Assembly (NCBI RefSeq): GCF_003072465.1
Contig: NZ_CP025628.1
Coordinates: 595,001-659,000, forward strand
Length of the DNA: 64,000 bases
Direction: 5' to 3'
Source of the DNA: Candidatus Kinetoplastibacterium sorsogonicusi
GTDB taxonomy: Bacteria > Pseudomonadota > Gammaproteobacteria > Burkholderiales > Burkholderiaceae_B
In this document: positions 37,798-46,035 of the stretch, one piece after another
Layout of the letters: each line of letters begins with the position of its first letter
How positions within the stretch are numbered: position 1 is the first letter of the stretch
The notes under the pieces: model-generated
Seen by the model: only the letters and a program-made list of their open reading frames with translations
Databases searched by the model: none
Told to the model about the DNA's origin: nothing
Made by a program: the position numbers and the translations under genes

Positions 37798-38781
37798 TTA
37801 AAACTCACGTTTTACTGCCAAATGAGAAATTTTTATTAAAGAATCTTTATATATTGATTCTGGAAATTTTTCTATTGCATTACGTGCTAAAGAAGCATAT
37901 TTTTCTGCCTTTAATAATGCATAATTTAGAGAATCTGTTTCATGAATTATATTAATAATATTATTGAAATCAGAAGTAGTACCATTAGTAATAGCTTCTT
38001 TTATAATATTTTGATTAGTATGATTACTCATTTGTATAGCATGAATAAGTGGTAATGTAGTTTTACCCTCTTTTAAATCATTACCTAAATTTTTACCTAC
38101 AACACTAATGTCACCAGTATAATCTAAAATATCATCTATAAGTTGAAATGCAATTCCAATATTTAAACCATAATCAATGGCTGATTTTTTGTTTTTTGAA
38201 TCTGTTTTTGATAAAATTGCTCCAATATGCGCAGAAGCTTCAAATAATTTGGCTGTTTTAGAAATTATAACTTTAAAATAATCATTTTCAGATAACTGAG
38301 CATTATTCATACTTAATAATTGTAATATTTCACCTTCTGCAATAGTAGTAGTAGCTTCTGAAATTATTTTAATAATTTTAGATGATTTAGTATCCACCAT
38401 CATTTCAAAGGCACGAGAATATAAATAATCACCAACTAAAACACTACATGAATTTCCAAAAACTATATTAGCTGATTTTTTGCCTCTTCTCATATTAGAG
38501 TTATCAATTACATCATCATGTAATAGTGTAGCTGTATGTATAAATTCTATAATAGCAGCAAGTAAATAATGTAAAGAACCTTTATATCCTAAAGATTTAG
38601 CAATCATTAATAAAATTAATGGTCTTAAACGTTTTCCTCCAGAATTAATAATATAATTACTAACATTATTTATTAATGAAATTTTAGAGTTTAAATAATG
38701 ATTTATCACTTTATCAATATTTTTTATATCATCTAATATAGGTTCAATTATTTTATTTAAATTCAAAGTAGATGTATCCAT
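37798..38781 (-). CDS. ispB: Polyprenyl diphosphate synthase (octaprenyl type)
   Basis: Makes the long isoprenoid side chain of ubiquinone. The 327-aa trans-prenyltransferase has the two Asp-rich motifs LLHDDVIDNSNMRRG near residue 80 and QLIDDILDYTGD near 208, and the GGKRLRPLILL start near 48. Its place opposite rplU-rpmA is the standard ispB position. Ubiquinone would serve the cytochrome bd oxidase encoded at 53.6-59.9 kb. Confidence 0.94.
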   Translation of the reverse strand: MDTSTLNLNKIIEPILDDIKNIDKVINHYLNSKISLINNVSNYIINSGGKRLRPLILLMIAKSLGYKGSLHYLLAAIIEFIHTATLLHDDVIDNSNMRRGKKSANIVFGNSCSVLVGDYLYSRAFEMMVDTKSSKIIKIISEATTTIAEGEILQLLSMNNAQLSENDYFKVIISKTAKLFEASAHIGAILSKTDSKNKKSAIDYGLNIGIAFQLIDDILDYTGDISVVGKNLGNDLKEGKTTLPLIHAIQMSNHTNQNIIKEAITNGTTSDFNNIINIIHETDSLNYALLKAEKYASLARNAIEKFPESIYKDSLIKISHLAVKREF

Positions 38782-38857
38782 AATATATAATTAATAAATT
38801 AGTGTATCTAACTTAAGAAATACATTAATACAAAAATTTTATTTTTCAGATTTAATT

Positions 38858-39000
38858 TTTGATATAATATATCAAATAATTTTATTTAATATATCTTGTA
38901 TAAGATTATATAACAATATTTTCATATTATAGAAAAATAGAATATTAATAAATGAAAATAATATTTTTTGTTGATAATTATAAAAAATATCAATTATCAA
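38858..39000 (+). promoter_or_regulatory. Promoter/leader region of rplU with two inverted repeats
   Basis: The 253-bp ispB / rplU divergent spacer holds TTTGATATA-A-TATATCAAA (38858-38876; includes a TATAAT match) and TTGATAATT/AATTATCAA (38971-38979, 38992-39000; 12-base loop). The second lies 34 bp before the rplU ATG and could be an mRNA leader hairpin. An AAAGGA ribosome site follows near 39020. Confidence 0.4.
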
Positions 39001-39034
39001 AATAAATTTTGTTTGTATCAAAGGAAAATTCCAT

Positions 39035-39349
39035 ATGTACGCAGTCATAAAAACTGGAGGAAAACAATATCGCGTTTCTCCTGGTGAAAAATTAAAAATA
39101 GAACAGATACTTGCTGACATAGGAGATGAAATCTCTTTTAAAGATGTTTTATCTATCGGAGAAGGAGATAAAATAGAAATTGGCTCTCCTTTTTTAAAAG
39201 ATGTTGTTGTAAAAGCAAAAGTTCTTTCTCATGGTAAAAATAAAAAAATTAAAATATTTAAAATGAGAAGGCGTAAGCATTACCAAAAACATCAAGGACA
39301 TCGTCAATCTTATACAGAACTATATATTGATTCCATAGTCAATAATTAA
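39035..39349 (+). CDS. rplU: 50S ribosomal protein L21
   Basis: The 104-aa protein starts [18 protein letters not shown], the universal L21 beginning, and contains [19 protein letters not shown], the basic rRNA-binding loop. It leads the rplU-rpmA-obgE cluster, with rpmA 15 bp downstream. Confidence 0.98.
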   Translation: MYAVIKTGGKQYRVSPGEKLKIEQILADIGDEISFKDVLSIGEGDKIEIGSPFLKDVVVKAKVLSHGKNKKIKIFKMRRRKHYQKHQGHRQSYTELYIDSIVNN

Positions 39350-39364
39350 AAATAGGATTTAATA

Positions 39365-39622
39365 ATGGCACATAAAAAAGGCGGCGGCTCCACACGCAAT
39401 GGTAGAGATTCAGAATCAAAAAGGCTTGGTGTAAAAATATTTGGTGGTCAACATGTTAATGCTGGTGCTATAATAGTACGTCAACGTGGCACAAAATTTC
39501 ATGCTGGTGATAATGTTGGTATAGGAAAAGATCATACTTTATTTTCTTTAGTAACTGGCAATGTAAAATTTATGATCAAAGGAAAACTTAATAAGCAGAC
39601 TGTTTCTGTAATTAAGAATTAA
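39365..39622 (+). CDS. rpmA: 50S ribosomal protein L27
   Basis: The 85-aa protein starts [20 protein letters not shown], with the N-terminal tail that reaches the peptidyl transferase centre, and goes on with [19 protein letters not shown]. Second gene of the rplU-rpmA pair, followed by a GC-rich hairpin before obgE. Confidence 0.98.
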   Translation: MAHKKGGGSTRNGRDSESKRLGVKIFGGQHVNAGAIIVRQRGTKFHAGDNVGIGKDHTLFSLVTGNVKFMIKGKLNKQTVSVIKN

Positions 39623-39643
39623 TATTAAAAATAAACATCTTAC

Positions 39644-39674
39644 GGGATCAAAATTAGCTGTTATAATTGATCCC
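39644..39674 (+). terminator. Hairpin between rpmA and obgE (terminator or attenuator)
   Basis: GGGATCAA (39644-39651) pairs with TTGATCCC (39667-39674), loop 15 bases, followed by TTT. Four G-C pairs (three adjacent) stand out in this AT-rich sequence. It ends only 16 bp before the obgE ATG, so it may reduce read-through from the ribosomal genes into obgE. Confidence 0.65.
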
Positions 39675-39690
39675 TTTATAGATATAAAAC

Positions 39691-40725
39691 ATGAAATTTA
39701 TTGATGAAGCAATAATAGAAGTAATTGGTGGTAATGGTGGTAATGGCGTAGCTAGTTTTAGACGTGAAAAATTTATTCCTAAAGGTGGACCTAATGGAGG
39801 TGATGGTGGTCGTGGAGGTAACGTAATAGTTATTGCTGATATAAATACTAGTACTTTATTAGATTTTAAATATAAAAGATCATATGTAGCACCAAATGGT
39901 CAACATGGCAAAGGTTCTGATAAATATGGTGCTTTTGGCAAAGATATTATATTAAAGCTTCCTGTAGGTACAATTATTACTGATATAGATACTAATGAGA
40001 TTATGTGTGATTTAACATATCATAATCAAAAATTCATAATTGCGTATGGTGGCTTAGGAGGGTTAGGGAATATACATTTTAAATCTAGCACGAATAGAGC
40101 ACCAAGACAATTTACTTTAGGAAAAATAGGAGAAAGGCGCAAGATTAAATTAGAACTTAGATTAATTGCTGATATTGGATTATTAGGTTTACCTAATGCA
40201 GGTAAATCTACGTTTATTCATTGCATTTCTAATTCAAGACCTAAAGTTGCTGATTATCCATTTACTACTATTAATCCTCATCTAGCTGTTTTAAATCAAA
40301 ATGATTATTTTTCTAATAAAATTGTAATAGCTGATATACCTGGATTAATTAAAGGCGCATCTGAAGGAGCTGGATTAGGTTTAATATTTTTACGTCATTT
40401 ATTAAGGACTAAGTTATTATTACATTTTATTGATATTTCATCACATAAACATCTGAACATGGATGATTTTATAAAAAATATTATTATTGATGTTAAAAAT
40501 ATTGAAACAGAATTATCAATATATAATAAAGATTTAATAAAAAAACCTAGATGGATTATTTTTAACAAATTAGATATTTTTGATTTTCAAGATAAACTAC
40601 AGGATCTTAGGGGATTGTTCTTAAAAGAATTACGACCAATCGAAAAGATATTTTTTATATCTGGAAAATTAGGCGTTGGAATACCAGATTTAATATCAGA
40701 AATTAAAAAATATATAAAAAAATAA
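39691..40725 (+). CDS. obgE: GTPase ObgE/CgtA
   Basis: Essential GTPase acting in large-subunit assembly. The 344-aa protein has the Gly-rich Obg fold (about 1-158; VIGGNGGNGVASFRREKFIP, GGRGGNVI) and a GTPase domain with G1 GLPNAGKST near 165, G2/G3 region YPFTTINPHL and ADIPGLIKGAS near 212, G4 FNKLD near 290 and G5 ISGKLGVG near 325. The acidic C-terminal tail seen in some homologues is missing, which is common in short forms. Confidence 0.96.
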   Translation: MKFIDEAIIEVIGGNGGNGVASFRREKFIPKGGPNGGDGGRGGNVIVIADINTSTLLDFKYKRSYVAPNGQHGKGSDKYGAFGKDIILKLPVGTIITDIDTNEIMCDLTYHNQKFIIAYGGLGGLGNIHFKSSTNRAPRQFTLGKIGERRKIKLELRLIADIGLLGLPNAGKSTFIHCISNSRPKVADYPFTTINPHLAVLNQNDYFSNKIVIADIPGLIKGASEGAGLGLIFLRHLLRTKLLLHFIDISSHKHLNMDDFIKNIIIDVKNIETELSIYNKDLIKKPRWIIFNKLDIFDFQDKLQDLRGLFLKELRPIEKIFFISGKLGVGIPDLISEIKKYIKK

Positions 40726-40762
40726 ATGTATCTTCATCTATCTTTACAAATGATACATTTAT
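40722..40762. terminator. Convergent hairpin at the obgE and thiF/moeB stops
   Basis: ATAAATGTATC (40722-40732) pairs with GATACATTTAT (40752-40762), 11 bp, loop 19 bases. It spans both stop codons and part of the 3' coding end of the minus-strand gene, so it could serve both convergent transcripts. Confidence 0.55.
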
Positions 40763-41492
40763 CATCACGTATAATTTTTGTTTTGCGTATACTCATATTA
40801 AAGAAATTAAATATTAATAAATGATTATTTAATTCTTTTATATTATTAATTTCTGCTAAAATTTTAATTGCTTCAATAGCTTGTAAACTACCTATTGTAC
40901 CTACTATTGGAGATAATACTCCCATATTTGCACAATTAATATCTTCAGTTTTTTTATTTTCAGGAAAAACACAATTATAACAAGGAGATTCTATATAACG
41001 TAAATCATAAGTACTAATTTGACCTTTCATTTCTATTGCAGCTCCTGAAATTAAAGGTGTTGATGTTAAAACACAAGCTAAATTAATTTTATATCTAGAT
41101 GAAAAATTATCAGTACAATCTAAAACTAAATCAAAATTTTTAATATATTTATATAAATTTTTTCTATCTGTAATTTTTTCAGAAATACAATTAATTTCTA
41201 CATCTTCATTATAAGTTGCTAAAGTATTTTTAGCTGATTTAACTTTTAGTTGCCCTAAAGTTGCACTATGATGTAATATTTGTCTTTGTAAATTACTTAA
41301 TTCCACAATATCATAATCTACTATAGTAATTTTTTTAATACCAGCTAAAGTTAAATATAAAGCAGCAGCAGATCCTGTACCACCTACACCAAATATAACA
41401 ATATTAGAAGATAATAATTTTTCTTGACCATTTATACCTAGTTCTTCAATTAATATATTTCTAGAGTATCTTAATAATTGTTCATCATTCAT
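40734..41492 (-). CDS. ThiF/MoeB-type adenylyltransferase (E1-like)
   Basis: Activates a small sulfur-carrier protein (ThiS or MoaD) by adenylation. The 252-aa protein has the ATP-binding IFGVGGTGSAAALYLTLAGI near residue 32, the Arg-finger region ELSNLQRQILH, DCTDNFSSRYKIN near 128, two zinc Cys pairs (CYNC near 170 and CIIC near the end), and CANMGVLSPIVGTIGSLQA near 190. ThiF and MoeB cannot be told apart by sequence alone. The presence of thiE and tenA, and no molybdopterin genes seen here, favour ThiF. It follows gpmA by 57 bp; the S41 protease gene often between them is absent. Confidence 0.85.
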   Translation of the reverse strand: MNDEQLLRYSRNILIEELGINGQEKLLSSNIVIFGVGGTGSAAALYLTLAGIKKITIVDYDIVELSNLQRQILHHSATLGQLKVKSAKNTLATYNEDVEINCISEKITDRKNLYKYIKNFDLVLDCTDNFSSRYKINLACVLTSTPLISGAAIEMKGQISTYDLRYIESPCYNCVFPENKKTEDINCANMGVLSPIVGTIGSLQAIEAIKILAEINNIKELNNHLLIFNFFNMSIRKTKIIRDDKCIICKDR

Positions 41493-41549
41493 ATAAAAAT
41501 TTCAAAAATTATTTAAATATTTATTTTTAATAAAAATAGTATATTAACA

Positions 41550-42233
41550 TTATAAATAATAATGTTTTATATAATCCATTTTATCATTTAATTCACAAAC
41601 CAAAGGTTTTCCTGTAGGAATATCAAAATTATATATACTCTCATTAGACATATTAGTTATATATTTTATAAGAGCTCTTAAACTATTACCATGGGCTACA
41701 ATTAAAACTTTTTTACCAGATTGAATCATAGGAACTATAGAGTTATTCCAAAAAGGAATAACTCTATCTATAGTATCTTTTAAAGATTCTGTAGATGGTA
41801 ATTGTATAGGTAATTGTTGATATTTAATATCAAATTTAGGATGTCTTTTATCATTAATAGATAAACTAGGAGGTGCAATATCATAAGATCTACGCCAAAT
41901 ACTTACTTGTTTTTCTCCATAAATATTTGCAATATCATGTTTATTGAGTCCTTGTAAATTACCATAATGTCTTTCATTAAGATGCCAGTCAGAATATATA
42001 GGTATATGCATACAATTCATAATATCTAATACTATCCACAAAGTTCTTATAGATCTTTTTAAATAAGATGAATATGCAATGTCAAATATATAATTATGAT
42101 CTTTTAATATTTCACCAGCTTGTTTAGCTTGATTTTTTCCAACTTCTGTTAAATCAATATCAGCCCAACCAGTAAATCGATTTTCTAAATTCCATAAACT
42201 TTGACCATGCCGCATTAATACCAATTTATACAT
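41550..42233 (-). CDS. gpmA: 2,3-bisphosphoglycerate-dependent phosphoglycerate mutase
   Basis: Interconverts 3- and 2-phosphoglycerate in glycolysis/gluconeogenesis. The 227-aa protein starts with the phosphohistidine motif LVLMRHGQSLWNLENRFTGW, and has LNERHYGNLQGLNK near 85, IWRRSYDIAPPSL near 112 and VAHGNSLRALIKY near 178, with both catalytic His. It is about 20 aa shorter than E. coli GpmA, mostly at the C-terminus, as in some relatives. Confidence 0.95.
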   Translation of the reverse strand: MYKLVLMRHGQSLWNLENRFTGWADIDLTEVGKNQAKQAGEILKDHNYIFDIAYSSYLKRSIRTLWIVLDIMNCMHIPIYSDWHLNERHYGNLQGLNKHDIANIYGEKQVSIWRRSYDIAPPSLSINDKRHPKFDIKYQQLPIQLPSTESLKDTIDRVIPFWNNSIVPMIQSGKKVLIVAHGNSLRALIKYITNMSNESIYNFDIPTGKPLVCELNDKMDYIKHYYL

Positions 42234-42344
42234 AATTTATTCACCTAAATTATAGAAATTATTTTTAATAAAGAAACTTGAATAACAATATAAATCAAAA
42301 TACTTTATAATATCTCATTATACAATGACTATAGGATTTATTAT

Positions 42345-42752
42345 ATGAATAATATTTATTTTTTTGCAGATTTATATAATATAACTTTGCTATTTATAAT
42401 ATTTATTACTGGAATTTTAATATTTATTTCTTACTTTCAAAAAAATAATTTTATCTTAAATATGCAAGATTCATTATTATTTATAAATCGTAAAAATAGT
42501 TTACTAATAGATATTAGAAGTACTGATGAATATAAAATTAGTCATATTTCTGGATCTATTAATATTCCAGCAGAAAAAATTTCGTCGAATAATAAAATTT
42601 TTATAACCAAAAAACCTATTATTTTTGTATGTAAAAATGGTAATATTTCAAAAAAATTAGCAATTTTATTACAAAGACAAGGAATTAAAATATTTATAAT
42701 TGATGGAGGTATAAATTTATGGGTAAAAAATGGTTTACCACTTGTACAATAA
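42345..42752 (+). CDS. Membrane-anchored rhodanese-like sulfurtransferase
   Basis: The 135-aa protein has one N-terminal transmembrane helix (about residues 10-30) and a single rhodanese domain: SLLIDIRSTDEYKISHISGS near 53 and the active-site loop FVCKNGNISKKLA near 92, with the catalytic Cys kept. In relatives this gene sits opposite gpmA and ahead of grxC-secB-gpsA; grxC and secB are absent here and gpsA follows after 50 bp. Substrate unknown. Confidence 0.88.
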   Translation: MNNIYFFADLYNITLLFIIFITGILIFISYFQKNNFILNMQDSLLFINRKNSLLIDIRSTDEYKISHISGSINIPAEKISSNNKIFITKKPIIFVCKNGNISKKLAILLQRQGIKIFIIDGGINLWVKNGLPLVQ

Positions 42753-42802
42753 ATAATTGGTTAATATCCACTTTTTTTAAAAAATAATATATTAAATAAC
42801 AT

Positions 42803-43822
42803 ATGAATATTAATATAATAGTGATAGGATCTGGTAGTTGGGGTACATCTTTAGCTATTTCTACAAGCTATAAATTTACAACATATCTTTTTGTTCGTGA
42901 CCATAAACAAGCCCAAATAATTATTAAAGATAAGGAAAATAAAAAATATCTTAATAATATTAGAATACCATCATCTATTCATATTATTACTGATTTACAA
43001 AAAATTATAAAATTATTGATTAATAGTAAAATTATAATAATACTATGTATTCCAATTTCTAACTTAAGAAAAATAGTTTCCGAATTATATAATTACATTA
43101 TTAAATTTCAACTATTTAATATTTCTATAATATATACATGTAAAGGTTTAGAATCAAATAGTTGTTTATTACCACATGAAGTAATTGATGAAGTTATTCC
43201 TGTAGATTTTATAAAATATGGTGTTTTATCTGGACCTTCATTTGCACAAGAAGTAGCTATAAAATTACCTACGGCTTTAACTATTGCTAGTAATCATGAA
43301 AATTTAAAAAATGATATTATTAAGATATTACATAGAGATAATATTCGTATATATACTAGCAGTGACATTATAGGTGTAGAAGTTGGAGGTGCATTAAAAA
43401 ATATTATTGCAATAGCATGTGGAATATCTGATGGCTTACAACTTGGATTCAATGCAAGAGCAGCAATAATTACTAGAGGATTAAAAGAAATTCAAAATTT
43501 TGGAGTTAAAATAGGTGCATGTCCTAAAACTTTTTTTGGTTTAACAGGGATAGGAGATCTTGTTTTAACCGCTACTGGTAACATGTCTAGAAATAGAAAT
43601 ATTGGTTTAGAAATAGGCAAAGGTAAGTGCTTAAAAGAAATATCAACATATCAATTAAATGCTGAAGGTGTTAAATGTGCTCAAGCAGTTTTAACAAGAG
43701 CTAAGCAACTTAATATAGAAGTACCTATAATAGAAGCAGTATGTGATATACTTTTTAAAGGTATAAATCCTACTTTTATAGTTAAAAAATTACTATCTAA
43801 AGACTCTAAAACAGATTCATAA
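42803..43822 (+). CDS. gpsA: Glycerol-3-phosphate dehydrogenase (NAD(P)+)
   Basis: Makes sn-glycerol-3-phosphate for phospholipids. The 339-aa protein has the nucleotide-binding VIGSGSWGTSLAI near residue 6, YTCKGLESNS near 112, SGPSFAQEVA near 140, the catalytic Lys in GGALKNIIAIACGI near 195, and GLTGIGDLVLTATG near 255. Complete. Its retention suggests the symbiont makes at least part of its own phospholipid. Confidence 0.95.
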   Translation: MNINIIVIGSGSWGTSLAISTSYKFTTYLFVRDHKQAQIIIKDKENKKYLNNIRIPSSIHIITDLQKIIKLLINSKIIIILCIPISNLRKIVSELYNYIIKFQLFNISIIYTCKGLESNSCLLPHEVIDEVIPVDFIKYGVLSGPSFAQEVAIKLPTALTIASNHENLKNDIIKILHRDNIRIYTSSDIIGVEVGGALKNIIAIACGISDGLQLGFNARAAIITRGLKEIQNFGVKIGACPKTFFGLTGIGDLVLTATGNMSRNRNIGLEIGKGKCLKEISTYQLNAEGVKCAQAVLTRAKQLNIEVPIIEAVCDILFKGINPTFIVKKLLSKDSKTDS

Positions 43823-43832
43823 TAAATAATAT

Positions 43833-44303
43833 TTATATGCCATTTATATAATTATTTTGTCTCCAAGCTTCATAAATAGTTATAGCAATAGCATTAGAAA
43901 GATTTAAACTTCTTTGTGTTTTTAACATTGGTAATCTTATTTTATTTGTTTCAGGAAATAAATTCATATAATGTGTCGATAATCCTTTAGTTTCATTACC
44001 AAAAATAAAAACATCATTTTTATATAAGTGAATATTAGACAAAAATTTATTTCCTTTTGTAGTCATTACAAAGCAACGGTCATAATTAACATTTATCTTA
44101 TCAATAGCTTCTTGTAAGGTATTATGAATTTTTATTTCTTGCCATTCATGATAGTCCAAACCAGCTCTTTTTAAACGACGATCATCAAGTGAAAAGGAAA
44201 AAGGACGAATAATATGCAAATGAGAGCCAGTATTAGCACATAGCCTTATAGCATTACCAGTATTAGGTGGTATTTCTGGATTAACTAAAATAACATGAAA
44301 CAT
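43833..44303 (-). CDS. trmL: tRNA (cytidine(34)-2'-O)-methyltransferase TrmL
   Basis: SPOUT-fold methyltransferase modifying the wobble base of tRNA-Leu species. The 156-aa protein starts MFHVILVNPEIPPNTGNAIR and has the knot motifs FGNETKGL near 100 and IRLPMLKTQRSLNLSNAIAI near 120. Normal length. It follows gpsA tail to tail, as part of a conserved betaproteobacterial block; comF, usual next to it, is absent. Confidence 0.94.
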   Translation of the reverse strand: MFHVILVNPEIPPNTGNAIRLCANTGSHLHIIRPFSFSLDDRRLKRAGLDYHEWQEIKIHNTLQEAIDKINVNYDRCFVMTTKGNKFLSNIHLYKNDVFIFGNETKGLSTHYMNLFPETNKIRLPMLKTQRSLNLSNAIAITIYEAWRQNNYINGI

Positions 44304-44378
44304 AATAATTGTTAATTCATAAATGATTTATCAATTTAAATAAAATAATGTAATATATTTATATTTTTACATAAATAT

Positions 44379-45260
44379 ATGAATATATGCAATATTAATA
44401 AAAAACATGTTATTTTGCAATTTGAAAGAAGAAATTTATCAAATTCTAAATTTTTATATGAAGAAATAGCTAATAGATTAGCAATGCGATTAAAATATGT
44501 AAAAATTAATCCTAAATATATTTTAGATGTTGGATGTAATGCAGCAAATAATTTTAGTTTATTAAACACTATGTTTTCAAAAAGCTCATATATAGGATTA
44601 GATTTTTGTAAAAAATCTATAGAAAGAGCTCATAAAATCATAAATAATATAGATAAAAGATATTTTATTTTTAATTTTTTTAAAAACATACCTAAAATTC
44701 AACATAAGTTGATATTATCAGATATGGCTTCTACTAATATAGAAAATGAATATATAGATTTAATTTGGTCTAACATGGCATTACATTGGCATGATAATAT
44801 ACAAGAAGTATTTGAAGAATGGTATAGAATATTAAAAACAGAAGGAATAATAAATTTTTCATGCTTCGGCACAAATACTATTAAAGAACTACATAAAGCA
44901 ATAAAAGAAGCTAATATAAAAACTTCATATATGATTTTTAATGATATACATACAATTGGTGATACTTTAAATAAAAGTGGATTTGCTAATATAGTCATGT
45001 CACAAGAAACATTAACATTCACTTATGAAAATCCTGAACGCCTTTTAAAAGATGTTCAGGGGATCGGAGGTAATCCTATGTATAATAGACATAATGGTCT
45101 ATTAGGAAAAGAAAAATTACGCTTAATATATGAGTCATTAAATAATCAAAAAAATCAAAGCAATCTAATCCCATTAACGATAAATATTATATATGGTTAT
45201 GCATGTAAATCTAAAACAATTAATAATAGTGTTACTCATAAAATAAACTTTATTAGTTAA
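44379..45260 (+). CDS. BioC-like SAM-dependent methyltransferase
   Basis: The 293-aa protein has the start typical of the BioC/NDUFAF5-like group (ILQFERRNLSNSKFLYEEIANRLAMRL), SAM motif I YILDVGCNAANNFSL near residue 46 (the usual GxGxG is altered to CNAAN), and IDLIWSNMALHWHDNI near 127. FSCFGTNTIKEL and a Phe-rich C-terminal part follow. BioC methylates malonyl-ACP to start biotin synthesis; annotation of this family is often uncertain and other targets are possible. No other bio gene is in the window. Confidence 0.7.
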   Translation: MNICNINKKHVILQFERRNLSNSKFLYEEIANRLAMRLKYVKINPKYILDVGCNAANNFSLLNTMFSKSSYIGLDFCKKSIERAHKIINNIDKRYFIFNFFKNIPKIQHKLILSDMASTNIENEYIDLIWSNMALHWHDNIQEVFEEWYRILKTEGIINFSCFGTNTIKELHKAIKEANIKTSYMIFNDIHTIGDTLNKSGFANIVMSQETLTFTYENPERLLKDVQGIGGNPMYNRHNGLLGKEKLRLIYESLNNQKNQSNLIPLTINIIYGYACKSKTINNSVTHKINFIS

Positions 45261-45308
45261 TTCATTTACAATACATTGTTTTTATAATAAATTAATACAC
45301 ATGAATCT

Positions 45309-45983
45309 CTATGATCCACGTTTTCTACTTGATTCTATTCCTAACTGTTTTAATTTTCTATATAAATGTGTTCTTTCTAATCCTGTTCTTTCTGATACTT
45401 TTGTCATACTATTTTTATCACGTAATAGATGATATTCAAAATAAATACGTTCAAATGCATCTCTAGCTTCACGTAAAGGTTGTTCTAATGATATAGAACC
45501 TATAGAGCCATTCATTGTAATTTTTAATTCTGATTGAATATTATTCAATTCTTTATCATTTATTGTAGAATTATTATTATTCATTGATCTCAAGATATTT
45601 GATCCAGAACGCATTATAGGAAGTTTTTTTAAACAATTACTTACTGTACTTAATAACTTTTGTAATGTAATTGGTTTTTCTAAAAAATCCACTGCTCCAA
45701 TACGTGTAGCTTCTACAGCTGTATCTATTGTTGCATGTCCACTCATCATTATTACAGGCATATCTAATAATCCCTGTGATTTCCATTCTTTTAACAAACT
45801 TACACCATCAGTATCAGGCATCCAAATATCTAATAATACTAAATTAGGACGGAATCTAGAACGTATTTCTCTAGCTTGAGCTGCATTTTCTGCTTTTTCA
45901 ACAGTATATCCTTCATCATATAAAATTTCAGACAACAACTCTCTAATACCTATTTCATCATCAACTACTAGAATTCTGGCCAT
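45309..45983 (-). CDS. Response regulator, NtrX/PlrR-like but lacking the AAA+ domain
   Basis: The 224-aa protein has a receiver domain (1-120) with acidic pocket VVDDE near 6-9, phospho-Asp in LVLLDIWMPD near 52, MSGHA and the Lys in LEKPI near 105. After a Asn/Ser-rich linker (about 125-165) comes a Fis-type helix-turn-helix (VSERTGLERTHLYRKLKQLG) at the end. NtrX proteins usually have a central sigma-54-contacting AAA+ domain; none is present, so activation must work without sigma-54. As I recall, Bordetella PlrR has the same layout. It follows its sensor gene by 53 bp. Confidence 0.88.
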   Translation of the reverse strand: MARILVVDDEIGIRELLSEILYDEGYTVEKAENAAQAREIRSRFRPNLVLLDIWMPDTDGVSLLKEWKSQGLLDMPVIMMSGHATIDTAVEATRIGAVDFLEKPITLQKLLSTVSNCLKKLPIMRSGSNILRSMNNNNSTINDKELNNIQSELKITMNGSIGSISLEQPLREARDAFERIYFEYHLLRDKNSMTKVSERTGLERTHLYRKLKQLGIESSRKRGS

Positions 45984-46035
45984 AAAAATTTCACCTATTA
46001 TTTAGCCACATTAATTATTTATTAAATACCTTATA

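Noticed and set aside
38872..39120. 82-aa minus-strand ORF over the rplU promoter and start
   Set aside because: Overlaps rplU coding in antisense and has no motif; shadow frame.
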